Origin: Sulfurimonas sp.
GTDB taxonomy: Bacteria; Campylobacterota; Campylobacteria; Campylobacterales; Sulfurimonadaceae
Length of the DNA: 64,000 bases
Reading direction: 5' to 3'
Assembly: GCA_028687935.1 (NCBI GenBank)
Contig: JAQTZE010000009.1
Span: forward strand, 1 to 64,000
Of the stretch, positions 25,016 to 34,773 are shown in pieces. Under the pieces are notes generated by a model. The model worked only from the letters and a program-made list of their open reading frames with translations. It made no database searches and had not been told where the DNA came from. Numbering within the stretch: the stretch's first letter is position 1; every line of letters begins with the position of its first letter. A program made the translations under genes and the position numbers.

Positions 25016-27196
25016 CTACGCACGACCTAAAGAAATTTTGTTACCTTTGAATTCTAAGATCTCAACACTAATCTTTTCGCCCTCTTTTAGGACATCTGAA
25101 ACTTTTTCAACTCTGCCATCAGAGATTTTTGAGATGTGGATAAGTCCATCCGTTCCATCTGGAAGTTCAATAAAAGCACCAAAGTCAACTATTTTTTTCA
25201 CGACACCTTCGTATTTGTCTCCGACTTCGTATTTGATCTTCGCTTGTTTCGGAGTACTCACAATGCCTTCGATATGTTCTCTGGCACCTGAAACGCCAGT
25301 TTTATTTTTACCCGTTATTTTAACTTTACCATCTTTTTTGTCTATATCGATAGCAACTTCAAATTTTTCTATAATCTCACGAATTGTTTTTCCTGCTTGA
25401 CCTATGATTTCACCAATAAAACCTGGATCAATATGAAAAAAGTCCACACTTGGCAAAACGCCATCATTAAACTCTATCTCTTTTTCCGCTTCAAGCATAA
25501 TATCTATAATATGTGCTCTGCCCTCTTTTGCCTGATATAGCGCTTCTTTTAAAACATCCAAAGAGATACCGCCAAGTTTGATATCCATCTGCATTGCAGT
25601 AATGCCCTCTTTTGAACCTGTCACTTTAAAGTCCATATCCCCATCATGATCTTCAAGTCCCATAATATCTGAGAGAATCGCGTATTGATCGCCTTCACTT
25701 ACCATACCCATAGCAATTCCTGCAATAGTGTCGCTTGTCTCAATATCTGCTGCGCGAAGTGCCATATATCCACCACATACTGTAGCCATTGAAGAAGAAC
25801 CGTTTGATTCGAGTATCTCTGAAACCAAACGTACTGTTTGTCCATCTAAATCTACAATCGGCTCAAGTGCACGTTTAGCAAGATTTCCATGTCCAAGTTC
25901 ACGTCTTTTTGTCCCCATAACAGGAGATGCTTCACCTACAGAAAAACCAGGGAAGTTGTAGTGCACCATAAAGTTTTCATTTTGCGTAGAATCATCTGTC
26001 AAACCTTCAAACATCTGAGCATCTTTTGGCCCGCCCATTGTAAGGACTACTAGAGCCTGCGTTTGACCACGAGTAAAGAGACATGAAGCATGCGCACTTG
26101 GAAGCACGTTAGTATCGATAGTAATCGGTCTCACTTCATTTAAAGCTCTTCCGTCTGCACGTACTCTTTGTGAGAGTATTTGAGAACGCACTTGCTCTTT
26201 TTTTACTTTCTCTATAGCATCTTTCAGTGCCACTTCTTCTTCTGTGCTTGCCCACTCAGGTTTACTTACGATGATACTCTTTCTCAAAGATCTCAGAGCA
26301 GTTGAGCGCTCAGATTTTGCCATTTGATTCATTGCAGCATGTATTTGCTGCATATGATTTTCTTTGACATAAGAGAGCATCGCTTCATTGATACTATGTG
26401 CTTTGTACTCTATCTGCATTGTCTCTTTTTTAAATGGTGCAAACGCAGCTTCATAAGCGGCATTGCTCGTAAAGAGGAGTTCTTCAGTTTTGCCAAATAC
26501 ATCTATAAGCTCATCTTCACTGATTGCGTTTGATACATGTTTGGAGATGATATTTGCTCCAAGTGTGGGATCAAGCATCGGATCAATATATGCATCTGTT
26601 ACATCAATATCTGTGCCACCGATACTGCGCATCTCTATCATCAACAGTTCACTGTTTGTACCTGAGAGATAAAGATCAAGTGTAGAGTTTTTGAGCTCTA
26701 ATAAAGTAGGATTGAGCACAAGTGCACCATCAATTTTTGCAGCTCTTACAGCAGAGACTGAGCGGTTGATATCAATATCAGAAACGTACAGTGCTGCAGA
26801 AGCTGCGTTTAGTGCCAAAATTTGTAAATCTGCTTCTTTATCTGCACTAAATACCATAATCGTAATTTGTGTTGGATAGCCAAAGCCTTTTGGAAAAAGT
26901 GGACGAAGAGAACGGTCTACAATACGTGAAGTAAGTGTCTCAAAATCGCTCGGCTTAGTCTCACGTTTGAAAAAACCACCCGGGATCTTTCCTGCTGCAT
27001 AACTTTTTTCTATATACTGAACTGTCAAAGGTAAAAAATCATCTTTTACTATCTCTGTCTCATCTATAACTACAGTAGCTAAGATAACTGTGTTACCCGA
27101 TTTGAGCCATGCTGCTCCGTTTGCTTGTTTCGCTACATATCCAAACGAATACTCTTCGACTCTATTTTTTAATTCTACTTTTACATCATATTTCAT
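25016..27196 (-). CDS. pnp: Polyribonucleotide nucleotidyltransferase (PNPase)
   Basis: A 726-residue phosphorolytic 3'-5' exoribonuclease. Two RNase PH-like cores are present (first at residues 10-140, second from about 320, with FTRGQTQALVVLTMGG and DIMGLEDHDGDMDFKVTGS). They are followed by KH (FIGEIIGQAGKTIREI) and S1 (YEGVVKKIVDFGAFIELPDGTDGLIH) domains at the C terminus. Complete. Its start overlaps the PRTase-like gene by 4 nt. Confidence 0.97.
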   Translation of the reverse strand: MKYDVKVELKNRVEEYSFGYVAKQANGAAWLKSGNTVILATVVIDETEIVKDDFLPLTVQYIEKSYAAGKIPGGFFKRETKPSDFETLTSRIVDRSLRPLFPKGFGYPTQITIMVFSADKEADLQILALNAASAALYVSDIDINRSVSAVRAAKIDGALVLNPTLLELKNSTLDLYLSGTNSELLMIEMRSIGGTDIDVTDAYIDPMLDPTLGANIISKHVSNAISEDELIDVFGKTEELLFTSNAAYEAAFAPFKKETMQIEYKAHSINEAMLSYVKENHMQQIHAAMNQMAKSERSTALRSLRKSIIVSKPEWASTEEEVALKDAIEKVKKEQVRSQILSQRVRADGRALNEVRPITIDTNVLPSAHASCLFTRGQTQALVVLTMGGPKDAQMFEGLTDDSTQNENFMVHYNFPGFSVGEASPVMGTKRRELGHGNLAKRALEPIVDLDGQTVRLVSEILESNGSSSMATVCGGYMALRAADIETSDTIAGIAMGMVSEGDQYAILSDIMGLEDHDGDMDFKVTGSKEGITAMQMDIKLGGISLDVLKEALYQAKEGRAHIIDIMLEAEKEIEFNDGVLPSVDFFHIDPGFIGEIIGQAGKTIREIIEKFEVAIDIDKKDGKVKITGKNKTGVSGAREHIEGIVSTPKQAKIKYEVGDKYEGVVKKIVDFGAFIELPDGTDGLIHISKISDGRVEKVSDVLKEGEKISVEILEFKGNKISLGRA

Positions 27197-27849
27197 TTAT
27201 GTTCCTCTAATAATTTTTCTATCGTCTCGTCGTCTACAGGTTCTAACTCTTCATAATAGAGCTGCGTTTCTACATAATCATCTATATCATAAAGGAAAAA
27301 GACATTATCTGCAAATGCTTCTAATGATTCTAGCACGTCACTTGGGATAACAGGAACTGCTATATAGACTGCTTTTGGGTTTTGTGAAAGGATCGTCTTG
27401 AGCGCAGACATCAGCTTGGAGCCTGTTTCACTTCCCTCATCTATCAACAAAACGACCTCTCCGCTTACCGGTGAGAAGTGACGACCTTTTCTATATTGGT
27501 AAACGTAGCTGAGTATCTCTTCTTCGTGCTTACGTCTTGCCTCACCATAGATATAGTCATATTTTATATCAAATGATGCTACTAGCTCTTCATTGATAAC
27601 TATCTCCTCATTTTCACTCACACGCGCGACTTCACACTCCTCATTATTTGGAGCCATAATCGCTTCTGAAAAAAGAAAATCTAGCTTATTAGAATATTTG
27701 CCTCGGATGTATGAACCAAGCAAAAGCCCACCTGAGGATACAGCAACAATCTTCCAAGATTCATCTTTGAATTTTTGCATGGGAATAACATCTATAAGCT
27801 TTCTAGCAGCATCTTGACGGTCTTTTAAAATATTTTTATACTGTTTCAT
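27193..27849 (-). CDS. Phosphoribosyltransferase-fold protein of unknown substrate
   Basis: A 218-residue cytoplasmic protein with a type I PRTase core. VAVSSGGLLLGSYIRG is the substrate-side loop, VVLLIDEGSETGSKLMSAL is the PRPP loop (two acidic residues followed by a GSxTG-like turn), and AVYIAVPVIPSDVLESLEAFAD is the closing strand. The substrate cannot be read. A gene in this position between lptD and pnp is conserved in Helicobacter as I recall, but the role is not known to me. Acidic C-terminal tail. Confidence 0.75.
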   Translation of the reverse strand: MKQYKNILKDRQDAARKLIDVIPMQKFKDESWKIVAVSSGGLLLGSYIRGKYSNKLDFLFSEAIMAPNNEECEVARVSENEEIVINEELVASFDIKYDYIYGEARRKHEEEILSYVYQYRKGRHFSPVSGEVVLLIDEGSETGSKLMSALKTILSQNPKAVYIAVPVIPSDVLESLEAFADNVFFLYDIDDYVETQLYYEELEPVDDETIEKLLEEHK

Positions 27850-27868
27850 GCTTCATCCTCATACAGAA

Positions 27869-30034
27869 CTACTCATTTAAGCGCATTGCGAAATTGGACT
27901 CTCCACCTTCTTTTGTAGAAGTCATGAACGGTTTGAGGATAATCGTAAAATAGATATATCTGTCATAAATCGAAGACTCTCCGTCGTTTGTTAGGACTGG
28001 TCTGTTATTCTCAGCATAGCGTATTCCAAAATCCCAACATCTTTTTTTGTACAAAAATCCAAACTCTAAACTTTTTCTCTGAGAAGATTCTAAGTCATAA
28101 TCATATCTCGTATGAAAAGAGTAATGCTGGTTGTAAGTATACCTTGCCGTTGATGTTAAATAACTTGTATGTCTGAGTGTTGTATTTGTATCAGAGATGA
28201 AAGTATCTCGAAACATATGCCCAAGAGAGAGGCGAAATCCATATCCATCATAGGCAGCTTGGTTAAATATCTTTGAGAACAGATGTTCATCAAAATTATA
28301 GAACATGTTATTGTAGATACTGATTGAATCAGTAATCTTATAATCAAGTTCATTTTCAAACTCACCTGCCTTGGTCTCTAGTGGACCATAAGTAAACTTC
28401 TGCGCCATTCTATGATAAAGTATCTCTTTGCCTTTTGCATTATAGAGATATTGCGACATATCAAATTCAACAGCTTCATCTATATCTTTGATATTATAAA
28501 ATTCGCACTGCTCAAGATCTTGATACTCAGGATCAGAACAAATATCTTGCTGATCTTCATAATAGCCTGTTTTAGACTCATTGCCACCGAGTGTATATTT
28601 TGTAGAAAAAGAAACTACATGAGTATAATCATCGAAGCTACGCGTCAAATCAGTTGATGCACCAAGAACATGATAGTATCTTGCGAAATAGCCATCGTTA
28701 TATTCTACTCCAGCAACTGGTGTCTGTTCATTGGAACTAAATTTTGTATGCTGTCCGTAAAGATTAGCCTTATAAGAAAGATTGAGATACTCATCAAAAA
28801 GAGAAGTATAGAGGGTAACTGGTGCATTAATATCTGTCTGCAGTGCAGTTTTACCAAGTTCTCTTTCAATATTTGTATTTCTCGCATCCACACTATAGAG
28901 CAAATGCTCATCAAAAAGCGTATCAAGATAATGGTGATATTGCGTCACTGGAAGCTGTTGAAGCGTATCTGCATTACTTGATTTTGTTAAATCTTCATAG
29001 TACTTGAAGTAAGCACCAATATAGTTATTATCAGTATTATAAAAAAGATTGATTCTAGAGAGAACCTGCGTTGCAGTAGCTGTGTTAAATGTATCATTAG
29101 AAGAGAGATTGATATAGTCAACGTCATTCATCTTATTGATATCCATATAGAGACCTGATTGGCCTTGCAACTGTGTCCCAAACCATTGATTAATCACGTC
29201 TTTATTTTCATATTTAAAGTTGAAGCCGTAATGGCTATCATTTACAAGATTCTGCTCTTGATAATACGCATCTTTTTCTTTAAAATAACCAACTTTGAGC
29301 TCACCCTCAGAGATTTCGCTATCAACAAAGCGAAATGTTGAGTAAAGACCAGCCCCACGTTCAGTTCTTATCTGAGGTATAAGCTCAAGGTCCCACCAAT
29401 CCTGCTCAGCAATAAAAATAGGTTGTTCATAAAAAAATCCCTCTGTTTGAGATAGGCCCATAGCTGGGATTAATAGTCCGCTTCGTCTTTGTGTATCAAG
29501 AGAATATCCAAAATAGGGAGTATATAAAATCGGGATATCGTAGATATAGAGTCTCGCATTGTAAAGATTCATCCACTGAGAATCCGTGTTATATTCAGAG
29601 GAGCTAAACTCCATCTTCCATAGAGGATTTTCGGGTTCACATCCGCTTAAAACGCCTGATTCTATATTGAGATCTTTGTCTTTATTGAGACCTTCGCTCG
29701 CCGCTATCCAGACTTCAGAAGCATTCTCAAGCATAAAGAAAGGCTTGAAAAACTTTTCCTTTTTCTTAATATTAAGCTTTGCATAATCCCCAAGAACACG
29801 ATATTTACCATCATATGTAGCGCGGATATTATCAAAAAGTTCGAGATCGCCTGTCTCTTTATTGTATATAGCACTCTTTGCGTTTAGAAAATAATCTTTA
29901 TAGATGACTGTTACATCGCCCTTTGCGTTTACAATATTATCTTTTGAGTCTACAGAAGAAGCGTATATTTCTACTTTATCTTCAGCTTGAAGCAAAGAGA
30001 AACAGAGCAAAAAGAGACAAAAGAGTTTATACAT
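27869..30034 (-). CDS. lptD: LPS-assembly outer-membrane protein LptD
   Basis: A 721-residue outer-membrane beta-barrel that inserts lipopolysaccharide in the outer leaflet. A signal peptide (residues 1-17) is followed by an OstA/LptA-like jellyroll (residues 18-110: VEIYASSVDSKDNIVNAKGDV, AIYNKETGDLELFDNI) and a barrel of alternating strands with many aromatic residues. Typical LptD features are GYSLDTQRRSGLLIPAMG and the final strand YIYFTIILKPF. Its start overlaps the RDD gene stop by 8 nt. Confidence 0.93.
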   Translation of the reverse strand: MYKLFCLFLLCFSLLQAEDKVEIYASSVDSKDNIVNAKGDVTVIYKDYFLNAKSAIYNKETGDLELFDNIRATYDGKYRVLGDYAKLNIKKKEKFFKPFFMLENASEVWIAASEGLNKDKDLNIESGVLSGCEPENPLWKMEFSSSEYNTDSQWMNLYNARLYIYDIPILYTPYFGYSLDTQRRSGLLIPAMGLSQTEGFFYEQPIFIAEQDWWDLELIPQIRTERGAGLYSTFRFVDSEISEGELKVGYFKEKDAYYQEQNLVNDSHYGFNFKYENKDVINQWFGTQLQGQSGLYMDINKMNDVDYINLSSNDTFNTATATQVLSRINLFYNTDNNYIGAYFKYYEDLTKSSNADTLQQLPVTQYHHYLDTLFDEHLLYSVDARNTNIERELGKTALQTDINAPVTLYTSLFDEYLNLSYKANLYGQHTKFSSNEQTPVAGVEYNDGYFARYYHVLGASTDLTRSFDDYTHVVSFSTKYTLGGNESKTGYYEDQQDICSDPEYQDLEQCEFYNIKDIDEAVEFDMSQYLYNAKGKEILYHRMAQKFTYGPLETKAGEFENELDYKITDSISIYNNMFYNFDEHLFSKIFNQAAYDGYGFRLSLGHMFRDTFISDTNTTLRHTSYLTSTARYTYNQHYSFHTRYDYDLESSQRKSLEFGFLYKKRCWDFGIRYAENNRPVLTNDGESSIYDRYIYFTIILKPFMTSTKEGGESNFAMRLNE

Positions 30035-30485
30035 TTATGACCAAAGTCTTTGCGGTTTTGTCATGCAGCGTTTGACGTGCAGGATCAAGCATACCCCAAA
30101 GAAAACCAAGGTAAAAGACCATTTCACTGATGACACGAAAAATTGCACGATTAAGAGAAGAGAGTACATTAGGATTATCAAGTGTTTTGATGTCAACGAC
30201 GCGTATCTTCATCAGAATTTTACCGATTGAAGCACCATATTGCATCGTAAAAAAAGCTTGGTAAGCTATCTTCATAAACATATATTCTAAAACGAACATA
30301 TTTGTAACGTTAATGATCTCTTCCATGTTTGCAGCAGAAGCGAAGTTGTCCCAGAGTGCTACGATAAGCAAAAATGAAAGTAACATCTCATCTATAAAAA
30401 ACGCAGTAGCTCTTTTTTTACTCTGCGCTAAAGTTATATCTTCTCTATGAAGGAGATCTTCTATCTCTTCGTTCATTCTAAGCAA
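30027..30485 (-). CDS. RDD-family membrane protein
   Basis: A 152-residue integral membrane protein. The RDD signature is visible as [18 protein letters not shown] in the first helix. Next come [27 protein letters not shown] and the final helix with [23 protein letters not shown]. Transport or lipid roles have been proposed for the family, but none is assigned here. It overlaps purD and lptD on either side, so all three are one transcript. Confidence 0.88.
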   Translation of the reverse strand: MLRMNEEIEDLLHREDITLAQSKKRATAFFIDEMLLSFLLIVALWDNFASAANMEEIINVTNMFVLEYMFMKIAYQAFFTMQYGASIGKILMKIRVVDIKTLDNPNVLSSLNRAIFRVISEMVFYLGFLWGMLDPARQTLHDKTAKTLVINV

Positions 30486-31746
30486 GTGCCTGATAAGCTA
30501 TATCTGTACGGAGTTTTTTTCCTGCAAAATGGACTTGACCACATCTTAGATATGCTCTATCTCGTGCTTGTTTTATTGTATCACCAAGACCAACACAAAC
30601 CAAAACGCGACCACCATCAGCATAGAGTTTATCATCTTCCATGCTCACACCTGCATAAGAGATATGGGTAAAGTTTTCTATCTCTTCATGGTGTACATCA
30701 TCGACGATAATCTCTGCTGGAGTAGAGTTTTTATACGGATAATTTTCACTTGCCATCACAACACCCACAGCGTACTGTGATGAAAACTCAACCTTAATCT
30801 CTGCAAGTCTGTTTGTAGCAGCTTTATAAAACATATCGCTTACACTCGAAGTCATCAGTGGCATCAGTATCTCACACTCAGGGTCACCAAAACGCACGTT
30901 GAACTCTAAGGTAATAGGCTCGCCTTTTACAACCATAATACCGATAAAGAGGACGCCTTCAAAAGGTGCTCCCTCTTTTTGCATCCCATCCAATGTTGGG
31001 CGAATCACTCTATCTCGTACTTTTTGATATAACTCTTCATCTACAAGAGGCGTTGGAGCATAAGCGCCCATACCGCCAGTATTTGGCCCTTGGTCATTGT
31101 CCAAAAGTCTTTTGTGATCTTGCGCAGCAGGAAGAAGGATATAATCCTCTCCATCACACACAGCAAACATAGAGAGTTCATAACCATCTAAGAACTCTTC
31201 AACGATTACTTTTTTTCCTGCATCTCCAAAACTTTTACCGCTGAGCATCTCAGAAATAGCTACTTTCGCCTCATCATGACTCATAGCGATAATAACGCCT
31301 TTACCACCACACAGTCCATCCGCTTTGACAACTATCGGAGCCGTGAGTGTGTTTGTAAATTTAAACGCATCTTCAATAGAAGCAGTCTCTATATAGCGCG
31401 CTGTAGGAATATTGTATTTTGCCAAAAAGTTTTTCATATAGACTTTTGAGCCTTCAAGTTGTGCAGCCTCTTTGCTTGGACCAAAAACTACAAGCCCATG
31501 AGATTTGAAGATATCTACCACACCATCAACAAGTGGCGCTTCTGGACCTACTATCGTAAGCTCTATTGCGTTTTGTTTTGCAAACGCAGCAAGCTCGTTA
31601 TAATCTTTGATATCAAGATTTGTTCCAAGTGTGTTTGTAGCACCATTACCTGGTTGAAAGAATAGTTCGTGCCCTTTTTCTTCATTTAAAATCGCACGAG
31701 CGATAGAATATTCTCTACCACCATTACCTAATATCAATATCTTCAT
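30478..31746 (-). CDS. purD: Phosphoribosylamine-glycine ligase
   Basis: A 422-residue ATP-grasp enzyme for the second step of purine synthesis. N-terminal [19 protein letters not shown], the ATP loop [44 protein letters not shown] and [18 protein letters not shown] are diagnostic. First gene of the purD-RDD-lptD-PRTase-pnp run. It contains an inverted pair of AAACGCA words at 31567-31588. Confidence 0.97.
   Translation of the reverse strand: MKILILGNGGREYSIARAILNEEKGHELFFQPGNGATNTLGTNLDIKDYNELAAFAKQNAIELTIVGPEAPLVDGVVDIFKSHGLVVFGPSKEAAQLEGSKVYMKNFLAKYNIPTARYIETASIEDAFKFTNTLTAPIVVKADGLCGGKGVIIAMSHDEAKVAISEMLSGKSFGDAGKKVIVEEFLDGYELSMFAVCDGEDYILLPAAQDHKRLLDNDQGPNTGGMGAYAPTPLVDEELYQKVRDRVIRPTLDGMQKEGAPFEGVLFIGIMVVKGEPITLEFNVRFGDPECEILMPLMTSSVSDMFYKAATNRLAEIKVEFSSQYAVGVVMASENYPYKNSTPAEIIVDDVHHEEIENFTHISYAGVSMEDDKLYADGGRVLVCVGLGDTIKQARDRAYLRCGQVHFAGKKLRTDIAYQALA
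31567..31588. repeat. Inverted pair of the AAACGCA word inside purD
   Basis: TGCGTTT (31567-31573) and AAACGCA (31582-31588) lie 8 nt apart within the purD coding sequence and can form a 7-bp hairpin. See the dispersed-repeat entry. Confidence 0.7.
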
Positions 31747-31824
31747 CTTTTCTCCATAATTTTAAAAAAAGCATTTAACTACAATATTCTAAATTTTGTT
31801 TGGAATACAACAGTTCAATGCTTT

Positions 31825-32027
31825 AAGCAATCCAAGTAGCCGTCTCGTAATTGGCTTGGTTCTGAAAGCCGTATTTGGGCGAAGTGAGAAATTTCTAACG
31901 GCAGTATTTTCTCGATAGAGTGAACGTATCTCAAACGAAAACACCAGCACACGAAAAATCTACTAGTTCGCAGTTTGAATATGTAGAACCCTCACATAAA
32001 CGATGCGTCGAACTACCCAGATTGCTT
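31825..32027 (-). ncRNA. ssrS: Probable 6S RNA
   Basis: The 335-nt gap between the hybrid kinase and purD has no ORF but holds a strongly structured minus-strand RNA of about 200 nt. Its ends form a 15-bp closing stem including three G-U pairs: AAGCAAUCUGGGUAG at the 5' end (32027-32013) with CUACUUGGAUUGCUU at the 3' end (31839-31825). A perfect TATAAT (32033-32038) stands 6 nt upstream. Inside the stem, UUCG follows the 5' arm and GAGACGG precedes the 3' arm, as in the E. coli molecule (AUGUUCGC...GGCGGCAUCUC). The long imperfect internal rod fits 6S RNA, which mimics an open promoter and binds sigma-70 RNA polymerase. tmRNA, RNase P and SRP RNA motifs are absent. The exact 3' end is uncertain. 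Confidence 0.65.
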
Positions 32028-32032
32028 CTATC

Positions 32033-32038
32033 ATTATA
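32033..32038 (-). promoter_or_regulatory. -10 element of the 6S-like RNA
   Basis: TATAAT preceded by TTTTG on the minus strand, spaced so that transcription would begin at the first bases of the closing stem. Campylobacterota promoters usually lack a clear -35 box, and none is evident here. Confidence 0.6.
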
Positions 32039-32082
32039 CAAAATAGATACTTGATTTAATTTTAGCCTTGTATCTATATTAC

Positions 32083-34773
32083 TTATTTCTCGGGTGTTTT
32101 ATATGAAAAAAACTTTTCTATGTACTTATCAACATCTTTAAAGAGCAGCTGAAGATTTGTATCATACATCTCGATAAGTTGTACACAATTACTTCTTGCA
32201 CCTTTTTCAAACTCATATTCTAATGCTGCCGCACTCTCGCAAAGATGATAAGCACCAATATTGAGCGTCACATCTTTTATATCCATTGCTATGCGTCTAG
32301 CTTCTTTAAAGTTGCCTTCCGTGCACATACTTGTTAAAAGTTTTGGAGACTCTCCATACATATTTTTAAAATCTTCTAAGATCGATCTATAAAATTTTGT
32401 GTCATTTTCACATCTCTCAAGACCCACAGAGATGGAGAGTTCTTCAAATTCACTTTTATTCTCTTGCGTTTTATTTAATGTTTGTGCCTGAGCAACAGCT
32501 ATACTTTTTGTCTCATAACTGAGTAGATCCAAAAGTTTTTTATAAAAGATATCTACAATAATAGGTTTAGAAATATGTCCCTGCATTCCTGCAAGCATAG
32601 CGTCCTCTATTGACTTATCCATCACATCTGCTGTGAGCGCGATAATAGGGATTGAGTCATATTTTCTATCTTTTCTAATCTCTTTACTTGCTTCATGACC
32701 ATTCATGATTGGCATGTTGATATCCATCAAAATTAAATCTATAGAGCTCTGTGTTACAAGAAACTCTATCGCCTCTTGCCCATTTTCTACAAATTGTAAC
32801 TCAATTCCTGTATCAAGCAGTAAACCTGCAATCACTTTTTGATTGATTTTATTGTCTTCTGCTACTAATATTTTCTTGCCAGAAAGTGATTTAAGGAGAC
32901 TTTTATCTATCTTTTTTTTACTGATATTATCAAGATTTTTTACGTTATATACATCTTCAATCATTGTGAGCATTGATTGCTGATTAAATGGAATCTGTAG
33001 ATAGCTATCTATCTCAATATCTTGCATAAGATGGTTATTTAATTCACTATGAATCTCACTCAGGAAAACTGTTTTGCTATTATGTTTCTTTTTAAACTCT
33101 TTAATCTTATCAACAGAATATCTGCTCAGACTTGTCTCATGAATAATAATAATGTCAAATACAATACTAGGGTCCATCACAGTCTGTTCAAAAGAAGGGA
33201 TGATATGCGTGTTGTATTTAAAATATCCAAGCATTTTTTTAATTAATACTGCTCGCTCATTATCCGCATCTACTAAAAGCACTCTTTTATTCATAAGTTC
33301 GATAGAAGGCAATCTATAGTTGCGTTTATTTTGAGGATCTTTTACTTTAAAGACCAGAGTAAAGATAAAACTTGTACCACTATCTTTTTCGCTCTCAACG
33401 CGAATATCTCCATGCATCATATCTATAAGTTGTTTTGAAATTGCCAGACCTAAGCCTGTACCGCCGTACTCCCTACTAATTGACACTTCTGCCTGTGTAA
33501 AGGATTTAAATAAAGTTTCTATTTGAGATGGAGTCATTCCTATCCCTGTATCAGTTACCGTAAATTCAAGTTTGATACTATTATGATCATCAGATATTCT
33601 CTTGATACCGAGGTTCACGCCTCCTTTTTTGGTAAACTTTATACTATTGCCCAAAAGATTGATAAGAATCTGTCTCAAACGCAGTGAATCACCTATGATA
33701 TGAGAAGGAACATCTTCTGCAATTTTCATAGAAATAGCCAATTTTTTATTTTTAGCATCCACCGCAATTGTATTAAACGCATAATCCAATACGTCATTTA
33801 TATTAAACTCGACATTCTCGAGTTTTAGTTCACCTGCTTGAATTTTGGACATATCCAGAATGTCATTGAGAATACTCAAAAGATACTCTGCAGAGCTTTC
33901 TATTCTCTTGATATTATCTGCTTGAGATTTGTTGAGTTGCGTATTTAAAATAATATGAGAAAGTCCCATAATTGCAGTCATAGGCGTTCTCAATTCATGA
34001 CTTACTTGATAGATCAATTTTTCTTTATTTTTAATCTCAAGTATATAATGATCTACTTTTGCCTGATACATCATCTCTTTTGTAGTAAAAGACTCTATGT
34101 CTCTACGATAGACAAATAAAAATCTTACAAATAGAATATTGAGCAATATAGCTACAATAAGGGCGATCTCAAGAAGATATCCACTCTCAAAACTTATAAA
34201 CGCAACACTCTTTTCTGAGTCCACTTGCGTTTGCTCACTCCTAGCAGCTGTCTCGTTTACATCAGGAAGAGCTACATGTATCTCTTTTTCATAGTTTTGC
34301 TGTGCAGTTTTTACGATTATATCTGTACGGTTTTCATCTTGCGTTTTTTCGACTTTTACTTTTTTGAGAGGGAGTTGCTTCGTTATTTCTTGCGTTTGCA
34401 CTTGCAGCTTCTCACTATTTTGTGCCAGAAGTGCATATTTCTTCTCATCCGCAGCAGATAATTTCACAACATAGACATCAGTATACTGTGTACGCAATGT
34501 GTCCAAAACTTCTTGTAAAATCGCTCTCTCACGCAGTGGCTCAATAAGTAAAAGGAAGTAATCTCCCGACTTTCTATATTTGTAAATAAAGCCATTTTCT
34601 TTTTGAAGCTTTACTATATTATCTTGACTGAGTATAAAGGCTTGAAGATTAACAAGAGCCTCTTTTGCTTCTTGCTCAGTTGCAAAAGAACTTACGCGTA
34701 TACTACGCAGATAAGAGGCATCGAGCGCAGCCACCATAAAAAAAAGCAATAAAAAAATCTGTATTAATCGCAT
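32083..34773 (-). CDS. Hybrid sensor histidine kinase with SPOR-like periplasmic domain
   Basis: An 896-residue inner-membrane protein. Order: signal peptide or TM1 (1-19); SPOR-like domain (about 20-105, YLRSIRVSSFATEQEAKEAL ... YFLLLIEPL), a fold that in other proteins binds denuded septal glycan; a Q/T-rich linker; TM2 (about 198-218); HisKA with His259 (VSHELRTPM); HATPase (TDTGIGM, GGTGLGLAIS); a receiver without normal acidic residues (VLLVDADNERA); a normal receiver with Asp684 (LILMDINMP); and a C-terminal Hpt-like helix bundle. In that bundle the expected His is Met830 (AMDIKDVTLNIGA), so it cannot carry phosphate. Transcribed alone. The four AAACGCA words at 34.2-34.4 kb fall in the linker. 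Confidence 0.88.
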   Translation of the reverse strand: MRLIQIFLLLFFMVAALDASYLRSIRVSSFATEQEAKEALVNLQAFILSQDNIVKLQKENGFIYKYRKSGDYFLLLIEPLRERAILQEVLDTLRTQYTDVYVVKLSAADEKKYALLAQNSEKLQVQTQEITKQLPLKKVKVEKTQDENRTDIIVKTAQQNYEKEIHVALPDVNETAARSEQTQVDSEKSVAFISFESGYLLEIALIVAILLNILFVRFLFVYRRDIESFTTKEMMYQAKVDHYILEIKNKEKLIYQVSHELRTPMTAIMGLSHIILNTQLNKSQADNIKRIESSAEYLLSILNDILDMSKIQAGELKLENVEFNINDVLDYAFNTIAVDAKNKKLAISMKIAEDVPSHIIGDSLRLRQILINLLGNSIKFTKKGGVNLGIKRISDDHNSIKLEFTVTDTGIGMTPSQIETLFKSFTQAEVSISREYGGTGLGLAISKQLIDMMHGDIRVESEKDSGTSFIFTLVFKVKDPQNKRNYRLPSIELMNKRVLLVDADNERAVLIKKMLGYFKYNTHIIPSFEQTVMDPSIVFDIIIIHETSLSRYSVDKIKEFKKKHNSKTVFLSEIHSELNNHLMQDIEIDSYLQIPFNQQSMLTMIEDVYNVKNLDNISKKKIDKSLLKSLSGKKILVAEDNKINQKVIAGLLLDTGIELQFVENGQEAIEFLVTQSSIDLILMDINMPIMNGHEASKEIRKDRKYDSIPIIALTADVMDKSIEDAMLAGMQGHISKPIIVDIFYKKLLDLLSYETKSIAVAQAQTLNKTQENKSEFEELSISVGLERCENDTKFYRSILEDFKNMYGESPKLLTSMCTEGNFKEARRIAMDIKDVTLNIGAYHLCESAAALEYEFEKGARSNCVQLIEMYDTNLQLLFKDVDKYIEKFFSYKTPEK

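Noticed and set aside
31825-32027. tmRNA, RNase P or SRP RNA as identity of the structured gap RNA
   Set aside because: The tRNA-like ends and tag reading frame of tmRNA, the GAGGAAAGUCC core of RNase P and the GGAAG SRP loop are all missing.
34201-34400. A CRISPR-like array from the closely spaced AAACGCA words
   Set aside because: Only a 7-8-nt word recurs, spacing is irregular and orientation is mixed, and the region is coding.
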